In this document: piece by piece, positions 51,553 to 62,259 of the stretch
Layout: each line of letters begins with the position of its first letter
How positions within the stretch are numbered: the first letter of the stretch is position 1
From: Natranaerofaba carboxydovora
Lineage (GTDB): Bacteria; Bacillota; Natranaerobiia; Natranaerobiales; Natranaerofabaceae
NCBI RefSeq assembly: GCF_022539405.1
Contig: NZ_CP054394.1
Span: forward strand, 1,614,501-1,678,500
Length of the DNA stretch: 64,000 nucleotides
Direction of reading: 5' to 3'
The notes under the pieces: model-generated
Databases searched by the model: none
Told to the model about the DNA's origin: nothing
Seen by the model: only the letters and a program-made list of their open reading frames with translations
Program-made: the position numbers and the translations under genes

Positions 51553-52583
51553 TGTATAAACATTGCATCTCCAAAACTGTAAAATCTATATTTTTTATCA
51601 ATTGCCTCTTGATAAGCATTCATAATAAAATCCTTTCCAGCAAAAGCAGAGACAAGCATTAAAAGAGTTGACTTTGGCAGATGAAAATTTGTTACCATTG
51701 CATCAACAATTTTAAATCTATAACCAGGATATATAAAAAGATCAGTCCAACCCTTATGTCCTTTTACAAGACCCTTATCAGAAGCACAGCTTTCAAGTGT
51801 CCTAACCACCGTTGTGCCAACGGCAACAATCCTTTGGTTATTTTCCTTTGCCTCATTAATAATGTTAGCTGACCCATCCGGTAAATAGTAGAATTCAGAG
51901 TGCATTTCATGTTCTTTTATATTTTCAACTTTGACAGGCCTAAAAGTTCCAAGGCCAACATGTAAAGTTAGTTCTAATACCTGAACTCCTTGCCCCCGTA
52001 TTTTATTCAATAATTCTTCAGTAAAATGAAGCCCTGCTGTTGGAGCAGCTACAGAACCTTGATTTTTGGCATACACTGTTTGATATCTTTCTGGTTCATC
52101 TAATTCTTTTTTTATATATGGCGGTAGGGGAATTTTACCTAATTTTTCAAGAATATCTTGAAATCTATCTCCTTCATATTCAAATTTTATAATTCTAGTA
52201 CCTTCATCTTTAACATCCAAAATTTCGGCTTCAAGTAGACCCTCTCCAAAAATAAACTTGCTGCCTACTTTTGCTTTTTTGCCAGGTTTTACCAGCGCCT
52301 CCCACGTATCCTTATGTCCATCTATAGGATAGAGAATTACTACTTCTAGTTTTCCGCCTGTTTTTTTCTTTGAACCAAACAGCCTAGCTGGTATAACTCT
52401 AGTATTATTTAACAAAAGAACATCTCCCTTTCTTAGAAAAGAAGGGAGTTTATTAAAGTAAGTATGTGTAATATCATTATTCTTTTTATCAAGAACCATT
52501 AATTTAGATACATCCCTTTGTTTTAATGGCGAATTTGCAATTAGCTCTTCTGGCATTACATAATCAAATTCCTCAACTCTCAA
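51549..52583 (-). CDS. queA: S-adenosylmethionine:tRNA ribosyltransferase-isomerase
   Basis: Makes epoxyqueuosine from preQ1-tRNA. The 344-aa protein has [73 protein letters not shown] and [20 protein letters not shown] 52583 is chosen because AGAGGTG lies 8 nt upstream; the longer ATG frame is not supported. The stop codon is provided by a degenerate repeat end. Confidence 0.95.
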   Translation of the reverse strand: MRVEEFDYVMPEELIANSPLKQRDVSKLMVLDKKNNDITHTYFNKLPSFLRKGDVLLLNNTRVIPARLFGSKKKTGGKLEVVILYPIDGHKDTWEALVKPGKKAKVGSKFIFGEGLLEAEILDVKDEGTRIIKFEYEGDRFQDILEKLGKIPLPPYIKKELDEPERYQTVYAKNQGSVAAPTAGLHFTEELLNKIRGQGVQVLELTLHVGLGTFRPVKVENIKEHEMHSEFYYLPDGSANIINEAKENNQRIVAVGTTVVRTLESCASDKGLVKGHKGWTDLFIYPGYRFKIVDAMVTNFHLPKSTLLMLVSAFAGKDFIMNAYQEAIDKKYRFYSFGDAMFIH

Positions 52584-52602
52584 AGAATATACACCTCTAT
52601 TA

Positions 52603-54780
52603 TTACATTTTATCAATTTCTATGTCGCCGGAATAATAATGTTTTAAAATTTCTTTGTAATCATAACCTTCTAAGGCCTTGCCTTGAGCTCCCCACTGGG
52701 ACAAACCTGCACCATGGCCAAACCCTTTACCTCTAAAAACAAATTCTTCTACGGTTCCACCTTCTGAAGTTAATTTTTCTGTACCATTTTTAGAGTTTAT
52801 ATAATAATCATCTTCTGTTAATAGTTTTTCCTCATTTTCACCGGTCATAACATATACATCTTGTCCCGAATCTTTTTTTACAACATTTTCTTCGCTACTC
52901 ATAAAATATACTTCACCTTTGACATTATTATTGTTGTTACCACTTTTTTCTACAATTTCAAAATTTGTGCTTCTTAGTTCAAGGGGTGTTCTATTAAAAT
53001 CGCCATGAACCTCATGTTCCCCTTCTTCTCCAATGTACCTAACAGTTAAAACCCTTCCTGCCTCCGTTCTTTCTAATATCTCTATATCTATTAATTCTCC
53101 AATATCATAGAGATTGTCAATCCTTTCAGACAATTCATCCCTTGTTCTGGTTTCCTCCCACTCATAAGCTTGATAAGAATTACCTTCTAATGCAATCTCA
53201 TCCCAGGAACTTTCCCTGCTCCTGATATAATCAATTTCAGAACCCCATATATTTTCTGCATCTTCTGTATATCCACCCGCATTAGAATGATATAAGGCAT
53301 TTATTAATTTATCGTTATTTAAAACTACTTCTCCACTAGTTTCTCTAACTGCTTCGTTTGTTCGACTGTTTTCGACATTATAGCCTGCATATACCTGAGA
53401 ATCTGTATCATCAGTTACATCAAAGTGCTCATACCTATCCATATTCCTATCTCTGCCATATAAAGCGTACGTTCTGGCAGCTACTGCTTGAGCTTTTAAA
53501 GCATCCATTTCCCAGCTGACAAAAACTTCAGCCGGTAGTACACCTTTTAAATATTTTTCAAGTTCTACAGTATTTATGGCCATGATCCTGTTTCTTTCAT
53601 CAGTCTTTAGTTTCAAATTACCTCTATATTTTCTTTCATTGTTTTTAAGCTCCAAAGGGCTATCTTCAGAACCAGATGATACCAGAATTGACTTGTTGCT
53701 CATATCAATTTTTTCTTCTGTTAACAGATTAAAAGAACTACCAGGGTAATAATAATATCCAGTATAATCAACAATAGATGGATATAATTCATTTCGCTCC
53801 ATAAAATAAGTAAAATCACTATCTTCCTTTAACCTGTCCAAAAAACTTTCTGCCAAATACTTATCCGTAAAACCTGATATAATTAAATTTAGTTTCCCAT
53901 GATCAACAACCGCTCCGGCTTCAATATCATTACCATCGATTTTATAGTTCAATTTTTCCTTAAATTCAATAATTTTCTCCTCGGGGGAATCTAAATTATT
54001 ATCAATTTCTAGCTTTATACCTTTTCTTTCTGATTTATGTACAAAAACTTTATTTTCAAGACTTTCTTCTGAAGATAGCAACTCTCCAGGCCTATGATCT
54101 TTTAATAGATCATACTCACCACCTGATCCATCTAGTTTATCAGCTAGTAAACTAACTAGACGGTCATAAAATTCATCTATTCTAGCCTCCCCATTTGAAT
54201 TGTTTTTTTCTTTTGATTTTATTGAAATTACATGAATATCGTCAATTTGATCCTTTATTTTTAATTCATCTACAAAACCATAATCACTTAAATCGTAAGT
54301 ATTTTGTATCTCCTCCTTTATATTTTCCAAAAATTCAAGGTCATTTTTAATTCCTAATGTTATTCCAGATGTCACTTCATCACTTACATCTTCTTGTCCA
54401 TCTATAATCCAGGAATCATTATTCCATTCAAAAGACGTTTCCCTATCAGCAATAGAATAGGGAATAAAACCAAAATCAGATGACTCAAAACCATAAATAA
54501 TATTTTCATCACTATCAATATTAATCTCATCAGCAGCACTACTAGAGTACAATATCCCCACAGATATCTTATCGAGTAATTCGTCCTTATCTAAGTCCTC
54601 TACTGGTTTAGCTTCTGCACTTTCATCTTTATCCAACTCTTCTTCTTTAACGTCCATTTCCTTAGGTTCATCTGATTCATCTTCAGCATAAGCAAAAACC
54701 AAATAATCGCCCGGCATAAAAGATAATACCAATAGAAAAAGAACACCTAAAGTGAAAATAACTAAAGCTTTATTAGACAT
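52603..54780 (-). CDS. SpoIID/LytB domain protein with long acidic N-terminal region
   Basis: 725 aa: signal sequence ([17 protein letters not shown]) and an acidic region (about 32-70, rich in Asp, Glu). A long middle region has SPOR-like stretches ([19 protein letters not shown]). The SpoIID domain is at about 410-720: [60 protein letters not shown]. SpoIID-type enzymes cleave peptidoglycan glycan strands during engulfment or amidase activation. Much longer than SpoIID itself, it may be the engulfment protein or a wall amidase enhancer. Confidence 0.85.
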   Translation of the reverse strand: MSNKALVIFTLGVLFLLVLSFMPGDYLVFAYAEDESDEPKEMDVKEEELDKDESAEAKPVEDLDKDELLDKISVGILYSSSAADEINIDSDENIIYGFESSDFGFIPYSIADRETSFEWNNDSWIIDGQEDVSDEVTSGITLGIKNDLEFLENIKEEIQNTYDLSDYGFVDELKIKDQIDDIHVISIKSKEKNNSNGEARIDEFYDRLVSLLADKLDGSGGEYDLLKDHRPGELLSSEESLENKVFVHKSERKGIKLEIDNNLDSPEEKIIEFKEKLNYKIDGNDIEAGAVVDHGKLNLIISGFTDKYLAESFLDRLKEDSDFTYFMERNELYPSIVDYTGYYYYPGSSFNLLTEEKIDMSNKSILVSSGSEDSPLELKNNERKYRGNLKLKTDERNRIMAINTVELEKYLKGVLPAEVFVSWEMDALKAQAVAARTYALYGRDRNMDRYEHFDVTDDTDSQVYAGYNVENSRTNEAVRETSGEVVLNNDKLINALYHSNAGGYTEDAENIWGSEIDYIRSRESSWDEIALEGNSYQAYEWEETRTRDELSERIDNLYDIGELIDIEILERTEAGRVLTVRYIGEEGEHEVHGDFNRTPLELRSTNFEIVEKSGNNNNNVKGEVYFMSSEENVVKKDSGQDVYVMTGENEEKLLTEDDYYINSKNGTEKLTSEGGTVEEFVFRGKGFGHGAGLSQWGAQGKALEGYDYKEILKHYYSGDIEIDKM

Positions 54781-54831
54781 TTTCTCCTCTCCCTCGCTTT
54801 TAACTTTATTTTAATACCGTATAATTTATTT

Positions 54832-55050
54832 CTAGCGCCGTATAACAAAATTCAAAATTAATGAAAGAATGATACTAACAATTATAGCCGTCGTTATAGG
54901 AAAGAAAAAAGTAAAATTACCTCTTTGAATAAATATATCTCCCGGCAAACGTCCAATACCACTTATTCTATTAAAAAGTAACAAAGCTCCTCCAACAATC
55001 AAAAACAAAACACCAAGGCTCGTCAAAATTCTACCTAATTGATCAAACAT
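54832..55050 (-). CDS. DUF2905 family membrane protein
   Basis: 72 aa: two membrane segments (about 8-28, 46-69) around RISGIGRLPGDIFIQRGNFT, the family signature. Function is unknown. Conserved next to ruvB or queA in Firmicutes. Confidence 0.88.
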   Translation of the reverse strand: MFDQLGRILTSLGVLFLIVGGALLLFNRISGIGRLPGDIFIQRGNFTFFFPITTAIIVSIILSLILNFVIRR

Positions 55051-55084
55051 AATTTCTCAACCCTCCCTACTATTAAAAAGGGTA

Positions 55085-56128
55085 TTAAAAAAGTTTTTGT
55101 TGGTATGGTAAATTACTGTTCTGACCCAAATATTTTTTTGCTTCCTCAGTCAAAACTCTCCCTCTTGGCGTTCTATTAATAAATCCAAGCTGCATTAAGT
55201 ATGGCTCATATACATCTTCAATTGTTTCTCTTTCCTCACTGATTGAGGCAGAAATTGTATCAAGTCCCACAGGGCCACCATTATACTTTTCTAGTATAGC
55301 TCTCATTAAACGCCTATCTGTTTCATCAAGGCCAAGCTCATCAACTTCTAACATCTCTAATGATTTCTCTGCCACTTCTTTTGTTATTTTATTATTTGCT
55401 TTTATCTGTGCATAATCCCTACATCTTTTTAAAAGCCTGTTGGCAATCCTAGGAGTCCCCCTAGAACTTTTTGATAACACCGTAGCTCCTTCATCATCGA
55501 TATCTACTTCCAAAAGTTTGGCAGAACGTATAATAATCTCCTTTAATTCATCTACTTTGTAAAAATCTAATCTATTAACCACACCAAAACGTCCTCTTAA
55601 AGGTCCAGATAAGCTTCCTGCCCTCGTAGTTGCACCTATTAAGGTAAAAGGAGAAAGATCAAGTCTAACACTTCTTGCACCAGGACCTTTGCCAAGAACT
55701 ATATCAATCGCAAAATCCTCCATCGCCGGATATAATATCTCTTCTACATTTCTATTTAGCCTATGTATTTCATCAATAAACAAAACATCTTTTTCTTCTA
55801 AGTTAGTAAGTATTGCAGCCAAATCGCCTGCCCGCTCTATGGCAGGACCGGAGGTTACATGTATATTCACGTTCATTTTATTTGTAATTATATGAGCGAG
55901 TGTTGTTTTACCTAGACCTGGAGGACCATACAACAGCACATGATCAAGAGCTTCTCCCCGCTCTATTGCTGCTCTAATAAATATATCAAGATTTTCTTTT
56001 ATTTTTTCCTGTCCTATGTAATCGTCAAAGGAAAGTGGACGCAGGTTTTTCTCTAGATTACTATCTTCAGCTAGCTTTTCTCTAGATATTATCCTTTCTT
56101 CAGAAGCAAAATCATTACTGTCCAACAT
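55085..56128 (-). CDS. ruvB: Holliday junction branch migration helicase RuvB
   Basis: The 347-aa AAA+ motor has [19 protein letters not shown], Walker [14 protein letters not shown], Walker [21 protein letters not shown] and [19 protein letters not shown] winged helix follows ([16 protein letters not shown]). It works with RuvA. Start at 56128; gap of 9 nt to ruvA. Confidence 0.97.
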   Translation of the reverse strand: MLDSNDFASEERIISREKLAEDSNLEKNLRPLSFDDYIGQEKIKENLDIFIRAAIERGEALDHVLLYGPPGLGKTTLAHIITNKMNVNIHVTSGPAIERAGDLAAILTNLEEKDVLFIDEIHRLNRNVEEILYPAMEDFAIDIVLGKGPGARSVRLDLSPFTLIGATTRAGSLSGPLRGRFGVVNRLDFYKVDELKEIIIRSAKLLEVDIDDEGATVLSKSSRGTPRIANRLLKRCRDYAQIKANNKITKEVAEKSLEMLEVDELGLDETDRRLMRAILEKYNGGPVGLDTISASISEERETIEDVYEPYLMQLGFINRTPRGRVLTEEAKKYLGQNSNLPYQQKLF

Positions 56129-56137
56129 TTACCCCTC

Positions 56138-56791
56138 CTAGCCTTTTTGAAGGCTCTTTAATGCAATCTTCAGCACCTGCTCTAATTCCATTTTTGAACT
56201 AATTTCGGGTTTTATCTTCAAAAGCACTCTATTTGCTTCTAAATCACTGTATCCTAACGAATTTAAGGCAGCTTTTGCTTCATTAATGATATTATCTACA
56301 CTTCCTTTAGCTCCTTCAGCTTCATATCCGCTGCCTGACTTATTAGCCTGCGGCACAGATTCATGTTCATCCATATTTAATACTTCTATGCTCTTAACTC
56401 TTTCTTTTAATTCTAATATTATTCTTTTCGCCGATTTTTTACCTATTCCAGGTATCTTTGTCAAAGTTACCTCTTCATCATTTAAAACAGCCAGATAAAA
56501 TGATTTTGGGGTTAAAGTAGATAATACCTCAAGGGCAATCCTAGGCCCTATACCAGAGACATTCAAAACTAATTCAAACACAGCTAGCTCTTCTTGTTTC
56601 ATAAATCCATATAAGTCCAAAGCATCTTCTTTAACCATCAAATAAGTATGTAACATTACAGTTTCATTTTCTGTAGGAAGTTCCATATACGCATTCCTTG
56701 ATATATATACTTTGTAGCCAATCCCACCAGTCATTATTTCACAAAAATCTTGATTTTTTTCGATTAATTCACCTTTAATTCGTTTTATCAC
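56138..56791 (-). CDS. ruvA: Holliday junction branch migration protein RuvA
   Basis: The 217-aa protein has an OB-fold N-terminus (IKRIKGELIEKNQDFCEI), tandem helix-hairpin-helix (VSGIGPRIALEVLS, IPGIGKKSAKRIILELK) and the C-terminal RuvB-binding domain (AALNSLGYSDLEANRVL). The start overlaps the ruvC end by 4 nt. Confidence 0.96.
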   Translation of the reverse strand: MIKRIKGELIEKNQDFCEIMTGGIGYKVYISRNAYMELPTENETVMLHTYLMVKEDALDLYGFMKQEELAVFELVLNVSGIGPRIALEVLSTLTPKSFYLAVLNDEEVTLTKIPGIGKKSAKRIILELKERVKSIEVLNMDEHESVPQANKSGSGYEAEGAKGSVDNIINEAKAALNSLGYSDLEANRVLLKIKPEISSKMELEQVLKIALKSLQKG

Positions 56792-57282
56792 TTTGTTTTC
56801 CTCCTGCCAAGCTTAACATTTAAGTTAGAATGTGACAATGCTACTGCAAGTGCATCCGCAGCATCATCAGGTTGTGGGATTTCTTTTAAATTAAGTATCC
56901 TTTTCACCATATCCTGCACCTGTTTTTTAGGAGCTTTTCCGTATCCGCAAATCCCCTGTTTTACCTGAAGGGGAGTATATTCATATACTTCAACATTTGT
57001 ATGGGCACATGCCAGGATGGCAACGCCTCTAGCTTGTCCAACCTTTAAAGCCGTTTTAGTATTTTTGTTTATAAATAATTCTTCAACTACAACCATATCT
57101 GGTCTGTGCTCTTTTATTAGAACAGTTATACCTTTGTATATTTTTTCTAATCTTTTAGACGTTTCTGATTCTGAATTAGTTCTGATACTACCATATTCAA
57201 TCAAATGTTCCCTGCCTGCTTTCTTGGTTATTATACCATAGCCACAAATAGCAATACCAGGATCAATTCCCATAATAATCAA
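56788..57282 (-). CDS. ruvC: Holliday junction resolvase RuvC
   Basis: The 164-aa RNase H-fold endonuclease has GIDPGIAICGYGII (first Asp), VVEELFINKNTKTALKVGQA (Glu) and PDDAADALAVALSH (two Asp). It starts at TTG 57282, or at ATG three codons inside. The SD is not clear for either. Confidence 0.95.
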   Translation of the reverse strand: MIIMGIDPGIAICGYGIITKKAGREHLIEYGSIRTNSESETSKRLEKIYKGITVLIKEHRPDMVVVEELFINKNTKTALKVGQARGVAILACAHTNVEVYEYTPLQVKQGICGYGKAPKKQVQDMVKRILNLKEIPQPDDAADALAVALSHSNLNVKLGRRKTK

Positions 57283-57368
57283 ATAGCCCCACTCCCTACT
57301 AGGTTTATAATCATATAGCTAATTCTACACGACATTATACTATTAGGAAACCCTAATTAAGAGACTAC

Positions 57369-57914
57369 TTAACTAGTGTAGCTTTCTAGTATGCGTTCTC
57401 TTTCTTCATTGGTGATAAAAGGAATACCCCTTTCTAATTCTTCTTTATAAACCTCTTTTGCTTCATAAGGAGTAACTTCAATTAACTCTTCGTTAGAAGG
57501 ATTTCCCTTGTAGATAGCAATTCTTCCTTTATAAACACTTATGTATTTTATTTCATCTATTTCATCATCATCTTTGTTTATTTCGTCTTCATCATATTCT
57601 TCACCTTTATAAATCAAAGAAACTTGATTTTGTGAAAAATCTTCTACTTTCCAGGGTGAAGGTAAAAATTCCTTTAGTTCTCCCTTTTTAAATCCTTCGA
57701 AATTAAAATTTCTAAACATCTCTGGTGGAGATTCATCGTCATAATATCTTACTATATCACTATCTTGGTATTCTTTTTTAAAAAACAGATTAGTATCATC
57801 TGTTATTTTTTCTTCATCATATCCCGTTCTTGTATATACAAATATAGTAGATAATACTAGGACTAAAAAACCTACAATAAAGAAAGTTTTATTTTTTGTA
57901 AACTTCCCAAACAC
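57369..57914 (-). CDS. BofC C-terminal domain protein
   Basis: About 181 aa: one membrane segment (FFIVGFLVLVLSTIFVYT), a charged middle region, then the C-terminal domain with ISVYKGRIAIYKGNP and ELERGIPFITNEERERILES, like BofC. In Bacillus BofC sits in the forespore and restrains SpoIVB, which controls pro-SigK cleavage. GTG 57914 is chosen because GGGAGG lies 8 nt upstream. Position between ruvC and yebC is conserved. It is consistent with the SigK pro-sequence in this window. The N-terminal BofC domain is not evident. Confidence 0.8.
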   Translation of the reverse strand: MFGKFTKNKTFFIVGFLVLVLSTIFVYTRTGYDEEKITDDTNLFFKKEYQDSDIVRYYDDESPPEMFRNFNFEGFKKGELKEFLPSPWKVEDFSQNQVSLIYKGEEYDEDEINKDDDEIDEIKYISVYKGRIAIYKGNPSNEELIEVTPYEAKEVYKEELERGIPFITNEERERILESYTS

Positions 57915-58008
57915 TAAAAACACCTCCCTTTGGGAAAAGAAATTCATTTTTATTTTTCCCAAACAGGAGGTTTATAATACAATTTTAATGTTGTATTAGT
58001 TCCAGGGT

Positions 58009-58761
58009 TTAATAGGAGCCTTCTAGATGTTTTTCTTCGATATTAAAATTTGAGTATAAATTTTGGACATCATCATGATCTTCTAATTCTTCCAAAAGAG
58101 TTAATAACTCTTTTACGTTATCTTCTTTAACGTCTACTTCTGTTTCCGGAATTTTAGTTACCTCGCTAGATAATATTTCAAATCCTTGTTTTTTTAGTTC
58201 TTCTTTAACATCTTCCAAATTCTCAGGCATTGTCATAACAGTATATACATCATCTTCTTTTTGACCATCTTCTGCTCCTACTTCTAATGCCATTAATATT
58301 ACATCATCTTCTTCCATGCCACTATTATCTTTTAATCTTAACATTCCTCTTCTTTTAAACATCCAAGATACACAACCACTTTCACCAAGATTACCACCAT
58401 GCTTAGAAAACAAATTCCTGATCTCTGCTGCAGTTCTATTCCTATTATCTGTCAAAATCTCTAGTAATATAGCTACTCCTCCCGGTCCATATCCTTCGTA
58501 CGTTGTTTCTTCATATTTAACACCATCAGAATCTTCCCCTGTACCACGTTTAATTGCTCTTTCTATATTTTCATTAGGCATATTATTTTCTTTTGCTTTT
58601 TGAATAGCCATTCTAAGCCGAACGTTACCTTCTGGATCACCACCACCTTCTTTGGCAGCAACAATAATCTCTCTTGCTAATTTAGTAAATATCTTACCTC
58701 TTTTAGCATCTTGACGTGCCTTTTTATGTTTAATATTTGCCCATTTTGAATGTCCGGCCAA
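58009..58761 (-). CDS. yebC: YebC/PmpR family transcriptional regulator
   Basis: The 250-aa protein has MAGHSKWANIKHKKARQDAK at the N-terminus and RNRTAAEIRNLFSKHGGNLG and SGCVSWMF further in, the family core. YebC-type proteins bind DNA, and recent work links some to translation of proline-rich stretches. AGGTGATT precedes ATG 58761. An inverted repeat (TTTGGGAAAA/TTTTCCCAAA) lies between it and the BofC gene. Confidence 0.95.
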   Translation of the reverse strand: MAGHSKWANIKHKKARQDAKRGKIFTKLAREIIVAAKEGGGDPEGNVRLRMAIQKAKENNMPNENIERAIKRGTGEDSDGVKYEETTYEGYGPGGVAILLEILTDNRNRTAAEIRNLFSKHGGNLGESGCVSWMFKRRGMLRLKDNSGMEEDDVILMALEVGAEDGQKEDDVYTVMTMPENLEDVKEELKKQGFEILSSEVTKIPETEVDVKEDNVKELLTLLEELEDHDDVQNLYSNFNIEEKHLEGSY

Positions 58762-58814
58762 ACCAAATCACCTTCCTACTAAATATTTTTAATTTAAGCT
58801 AAGTTAAAGTTAAT

Positions 58815-59564
58815 CTAAATAATTATCTCTGATATAGAAAAAGCAGGAGGAAGGTTTCTTTTATGCTCATTAGCTTTATACAGTCTATCAATTTTATCAA
58901 CAACTTCAGGGCTAATATTATTCTTCTGCCCTTTTAAATACTTCTCTAATTCCTCATAGGTGAAACCCATCTCTTTCTCGTCTGGTGTATTGCCTATTAG
59001 CCCAGCTGTAGGTGGTTTGTTAATTACTTCATCTGGAACTTCAAGATAATTAGCAAGTTCCCATACTTCATATTTTGTCATCTCACCGAGAGGTAACAAA
59101 TCAGATCCACCATCTCCATACTTTGTAAAATAACCCACTGTAATCTCACTCTTATTACTTGTTCCGATAACTAATCTCCCTAAAGTCTGAGCATAATAAT
59201 ATAAAGTAGTCATCCTAAGGCGAGGTTTAATGTTTGCGAGAGCTAAATCGGGAGCAGTATCAGTATACTTAACATTACTAAGCATCTCATCATAAGTGCT
59301 AGCTAAGTTAACAACTTCTGTTTCCACCTCAAATTTTTCTGCTACTTTTTCAGCATGCTTTTTATCAGTTTCATTACTATAACATGGCATAATTACTCCA
59401 AGTGTGCTATCCGGAAAAGCTTTTTTACCCAGTGCAAGTACTACAGCAGAATCCACGCCTCCGCTATTACCAACTACAACACCAGAAGCATTGGCTTTTT
59501 TAACATTTTCTTCTAACCATTCGACAGCGTGTGATACAACTTTTTCTATATTACCATTTAGCAA
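58815..59564 (-). CDS. nadE: NH3-dependent NAD+ synthetase
   Basis: The 249-aa amidotransferase-less enzyme has the PP-loop VGNSGGVDSAVVLALG. It also has GTSNKSEITVGYFTKYGDGG, DLLPLGEMTKYEVWELA and PPTAGLIGNTPDEKEMGFTY, typical of the short bacterial form. Confidence 0.95.
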   Translation of the reverse strand: MLNGNIEKVVSHAVEWLEENVKKANASGVVVGNSGGVDSAVVLALGKKAFPDSTLGVIMPCYSNETDKKHAEKVAEKFEVETEVVNLASTYDEMLSNVKYTDTAPDLALANIKPRLRMTTLYYYAQTLGRLVIGTSNKSEITVGYFTKYGDGGSDLLPLGEMTKYEVWELANYLEVPDEVINKPPTAGLIGNTPDEKEMGFTYEELEKYLKGQKNNISPEVVDKIDRLYKANEHKRNLPPAFSISEIII

Positions 59565-59644
59565 GTTTATAACCCCCGAGGCATAATTTTATCATAATAT
59601 TATATGAAAATTCACTACCTTATTCTACATTATTATTAAAAATC

Positions 59645-59708
59645 TTTCAATGTAAAAAAGGGCTGTAACAGAGGTGATGTTTTTAAAACAAACCCCTGTA
59701 CAACCCTT
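59645..59708 (-). terminator. Intrinsic terminator after the Gln/Ser-rich gene
   Basis: On the minus strand AAGGGTTGTACAGGGG, a long loop, then CCTCTGTTACAGCCC and TTTTTTACATT. Imperfect stem of about 15 pairs with a clear T-run. Confidence 0.78.
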
Positions 59709-59734
59709 ATTATTAAACCCCAATTTAAATAACT

Positions 59735-60439
59735 TTATCTTATACTACTTACCACCTGATTAGCAATGGAGTTAAACTGCTGATTAGCCTGATCACATAG
59801 CTGTTGAATTTGCTGTAGCTGTTGACTAGCTTGTGCTTCTTGCTGACTAAGCTGTTCTAATCTTCTATAATTGTCTAGCTCTACTTGATAAAGTTCATTT
59901 AACTGCTGCTGGTTGCTTTGTTCAATTCTTGCTAATTCACTTGCCATCTGATTAATCTGATTAAGGTTTTGTCTAAACTGATCTAATTGCTGTCTAATAG
60001 CTTGCGAAGATTGTACTTGAGAAGTTGCCATTGGCGATCCAAAAGAACCATAGGAGCCATAGGCAGAACCAACATTCTGACTTACTCCTGCACCAGAAGA
60101 AACCGCTCTATATGCTTGGTCAGATACCGGTTGGCTTTGATAGCTTGACATTCTCTGAAAACTCGACTGCTGCTGAGGTGCATTACCTACATTATAGCCT
60201 TGATAATTTGCAGTATGGTATGCATCAGGATTATACTGACTTGGAACTTGCGAACCAGCATAACTTGAACCTGAATAACCTCTGTAATTGCTAGTTTGAT
60301 AATTTAGTGGCCTACTTCCGCCAATATTAGGATTTTGAATCTGGCTTTGCTGACCAATATTTTGATTCCTACTAAAGTTCGAATTTAAATTTGAACTTAA
60401 GTTTGAACTTCTTTGTTGATTTTGATAATTAACCAACAT
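59735..60439 (-). CDS. Gln/Ser/Asn-rich protein with prion-like N-terminus and coiled-coil C-terminus
   Basis: 234 aa. Residues 1-135 are low complexity in Ser, Gln, Asn, Tyr and Gly (NYQTSNYRGYSGSSYAGSQ). Residues about 140-230 form a Gln-rich heptad-like coil (LDQFRQNLNQINQMASELA and LEQLSQQEAQASQQLQQ). A single Cys is present (QLCDQ). There is no signal peptide or membrane segment. ATG 60439 has AGGAGG 5 nt upstream. The composition is unlike its neighbours. Spore coat proteins often look like this, but I recognise no family. Confidence 0.75.
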   Translation of the reverse strand: MLVNYQNQQRSSNLSSNLNSNFSRNQNIGQQSQIQNPNIGGSRPLNYQTSNYRGYSGSSYAGSQVPSQYNPDAYHTANYQGYNVGNAPQQQSSFQRMSSYQSQPVSDQAYRAVSSGAGVSQNVGSAYGSYGSFGSPMATSQVQSSQAIRQQLDQFRQNLNQINQMASELARIEQSNQQQLNELYQVELDNYRRLEQLSQQEAQASQQLQQIQQLCDQANQQFNSIANQVVSSIR

Positions 60440-60538
60440 TAACACCTCCTGTTTTTTTTACTTCATTTCGACCTATACCTATTATTTGTTTTTTTTTGAT
60501 AATTATTCATAAAAAAAAAGACTTTAAGTAGAATATAA

Positions 60539-60570
60539 ACAAAAAAATTCTCTCCAATTAGAGAGAATTT
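60539..60570 (-). terminator. Intrinsic terminator after mtaB
   Basis: On the minus strand AAATTCTCTC, loop TAATTG, GAGAGAATTT, then TTTTGTTT. It overlaps the mtaB stop codon. Confidence 0.85.
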
Positions 60571-62008
60571 ACATCCAAGCAGTAACTATATCCTTATCTG
60601 CATTTGTAGCTTTAGCAGTAATAATATTATTTATAAAATTTTTTTCAATATATTTGCCATACTCATATTCGTTGGGTATCGAAGGTGTTTTTAGTTCTGC
60701 CTTAACATAAGCATAATTATTTGAGAAACCTTCTAGCCAATAACTTATATTTTCAAAATCATCTTTTTCCTTGTGATATCTTTCCATTAAAACTTCCATA
60801 TCTTTACCTACTTGTCTTTGGTGAAAATTAAAGTTTAATTTTTCACCTAGCCTTTTCATTTCATCAACCCTTCTATCTTTTATATCTGGGCGTACATGAC
60901 CTGAATATTTTTCTGCAGGCGTCTTTGGACGAGGTGAATAGGGGAAAACATGAAGTTTGTCTAACCCTAAAGATTCTATGACTTTCATACTTTCCTGGTG
61001 GTCTTTCTCGGACTCATCTGGAAAACCTACAATTATATCAGAAATAATCGAAATATCTGGCATAAGTTTCCTTGCCTTCTCAACAATTCTACTAAATTCA
61101 TCTATAGAGTAGTTTCTTTTCATAAGTTCTAAAATTCTATCGCTTCCACTTTGCAAAGGAAGGTACAAATGCTTGCAAATTTTTTTGCTTTCCTTAATCG
61201 CATATAGTACATCTTCGGTTATTTCAATAGGTTCTAGAGAACTAAGCCTTATTCTAAAATCCTTTTGTAAATCTTTTTCTTTAGAAGACAGTCTATACAA
61301 CAATTCACTTAAAGTTATTCTATCTTCAAAATCTTTACCATATAAGCCCATATTAGTCCCGGCTAATATTATTTCTTTATGACCAGAAGCAACTAAGTTT
61401 TTAATTTCTTTTTCTATATTTTCCAGTAATCTACTTTTAGGTTTACCTCTTGCTATGGTCACAATACAAAAACTGCATACTTGATTACAACCTTCTTGAA
61501 TTTTAACAACAGGTCTTTTCCTAACTGATTTATTATAAATGCCTAATTCTTCGAAATCACTAGATTTACTGCTTTTTTCACTAATTTTAACACTTATATC
61601 TTCTATTCCACTATCAAAATCAAAAACTTCTTTTTGCTCTAATTTTGCACTTATCAAATCAATAACTTTATTTACAAGTTTAGTTCTTCCATTTGTCCCT
61701 ATAACGATATCAATTTCTGGTACTTTCTCTTTAATTTCATCAGGTTCTACTTCTCCATAACAACCCATTAATGCAACAATGGCTTCTGGATTATCCTTTT
61801 TCGCTTTTTTTGCTTTTTTCCTAGATTTCCTAGCCGCTGCTTGTGTAACAGCACAACTATTTATTATATATACATCTGCGTTATTATATTCTGATTCAGT
61901 TTCAACTACACCAATCTGGTCAAACTTAGTTTTCAACGCTTCTGTTTCAGCTTGATTCACCGGACAACCTACAGTCATAATTTTATATTTTAATTCTCTT
62001 TTATTCAT
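60569..62008 (-). CDS. mtaB: tRNA t6A37 methylthiotransferase MtaB
   Basis: Radical SAM enzyme that makes 2-methylthio-t6A at tRNA position 37. The 479-aa protein has the N-terminal Fe-S domain (IMTVGCPVNQAETEALK, YIINSCAVT, LMGCYGE), the radical SAM motif GCNQVCSFCIVTIARG, LYLPLQSGSDRIL, VGFPDESEKDH, and a C-terminal TRAM domain (VGKDMEVLMERYH). GCPVNQ replaces the usual GCKVNQ. ATG 62008 has AGGTG 9 nt upstream; GTG 62020 is the alternative. Confidence 0.93.
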   Translation of the reverse strand: MNKRELKYKIMTVGCPVNQAETEALKTKFDQIGVVETESEYNNADVYIINSCAVTQAAARKSRKKAKKAKKDNPEAIVALMGCYGEVEPDEIKEKVPEIDIVIGTNGRTKLVNKVIDLISAKLEQKEVFDFDSGIEDISVKISEKSSKSSDFEELGIYNKSVRKRPVVKIQEGCNQVCSFCIVTIARGKPKSRLLENIEKEIKNLVASGHKEIILAGTNMGLYGKDFEDRITLSELLYRLSSKEKDLQKDFRIRLSSLEPIEITEDVLYAIKESKKICKHLYLPLQSGSDRILELMKRNYSIDEFSRIVEKARKLMPDISIISDIIVGFPDESEKDHQESMKVIESLGLDKLHVFPYSPRPKTPAEKYSGHVRPDIKDRRVDEMKRLGEKLNFNFHQRQVGKDMEVLMERYHKEKDDFENISYWLEGFSNNYAYVKAELKTPSIPNEYEYGKYIEKNFINNIITAKATNADKDIVTAWM

Positions 62009-62081
62009 AACCCTTTTCACCTACCTGATATTCAATTCCTAATATGATAATATACAAATATTATTTTAACAAATAACTAAA

Positions 62082-62203
62082 GGGTCCGGCAAAGACCTAC
62101 TCTCCCGGGAGCTCTCGCTCCCAGTACCATAGGCGCAGGAGGGCTTAACTTCTGTGTTCGAAATGGGAACAGGTGTGTCTCCTCCGCTATTTTCACCGGA
62201 CCC
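62082..62203 (-). rRNA. rrf: 5S ribosomal RNA
   Basis: On the minus strand GGGTCCGGTGAAAATAGCGG at the 5' end, CCCATTTCGAACACAGAAGT in the middle and TAGGTCTTTGCCGGACCC at the 3' end. The ends pair, length about 122 nt. It lies downstream of 23S in the same direction, so this is the end of an rrn operon. Confidence 0.96.
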
Positions 62204-62259
62204 TTAGATTCAAAGGTCATATCAATATTACATTGTCTTGTTTTTGGCTTTTTTTCAGG

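Noticed and set aside
57905-57975. Inverted repeat TTTGGGAAAA...TTTTCCCAAA upstream of the BofC gene as a terminator of yebC
   Set aside because: No T-run follows, and the stem runs into the SD region of the next gene; it may be chance or regulatory.
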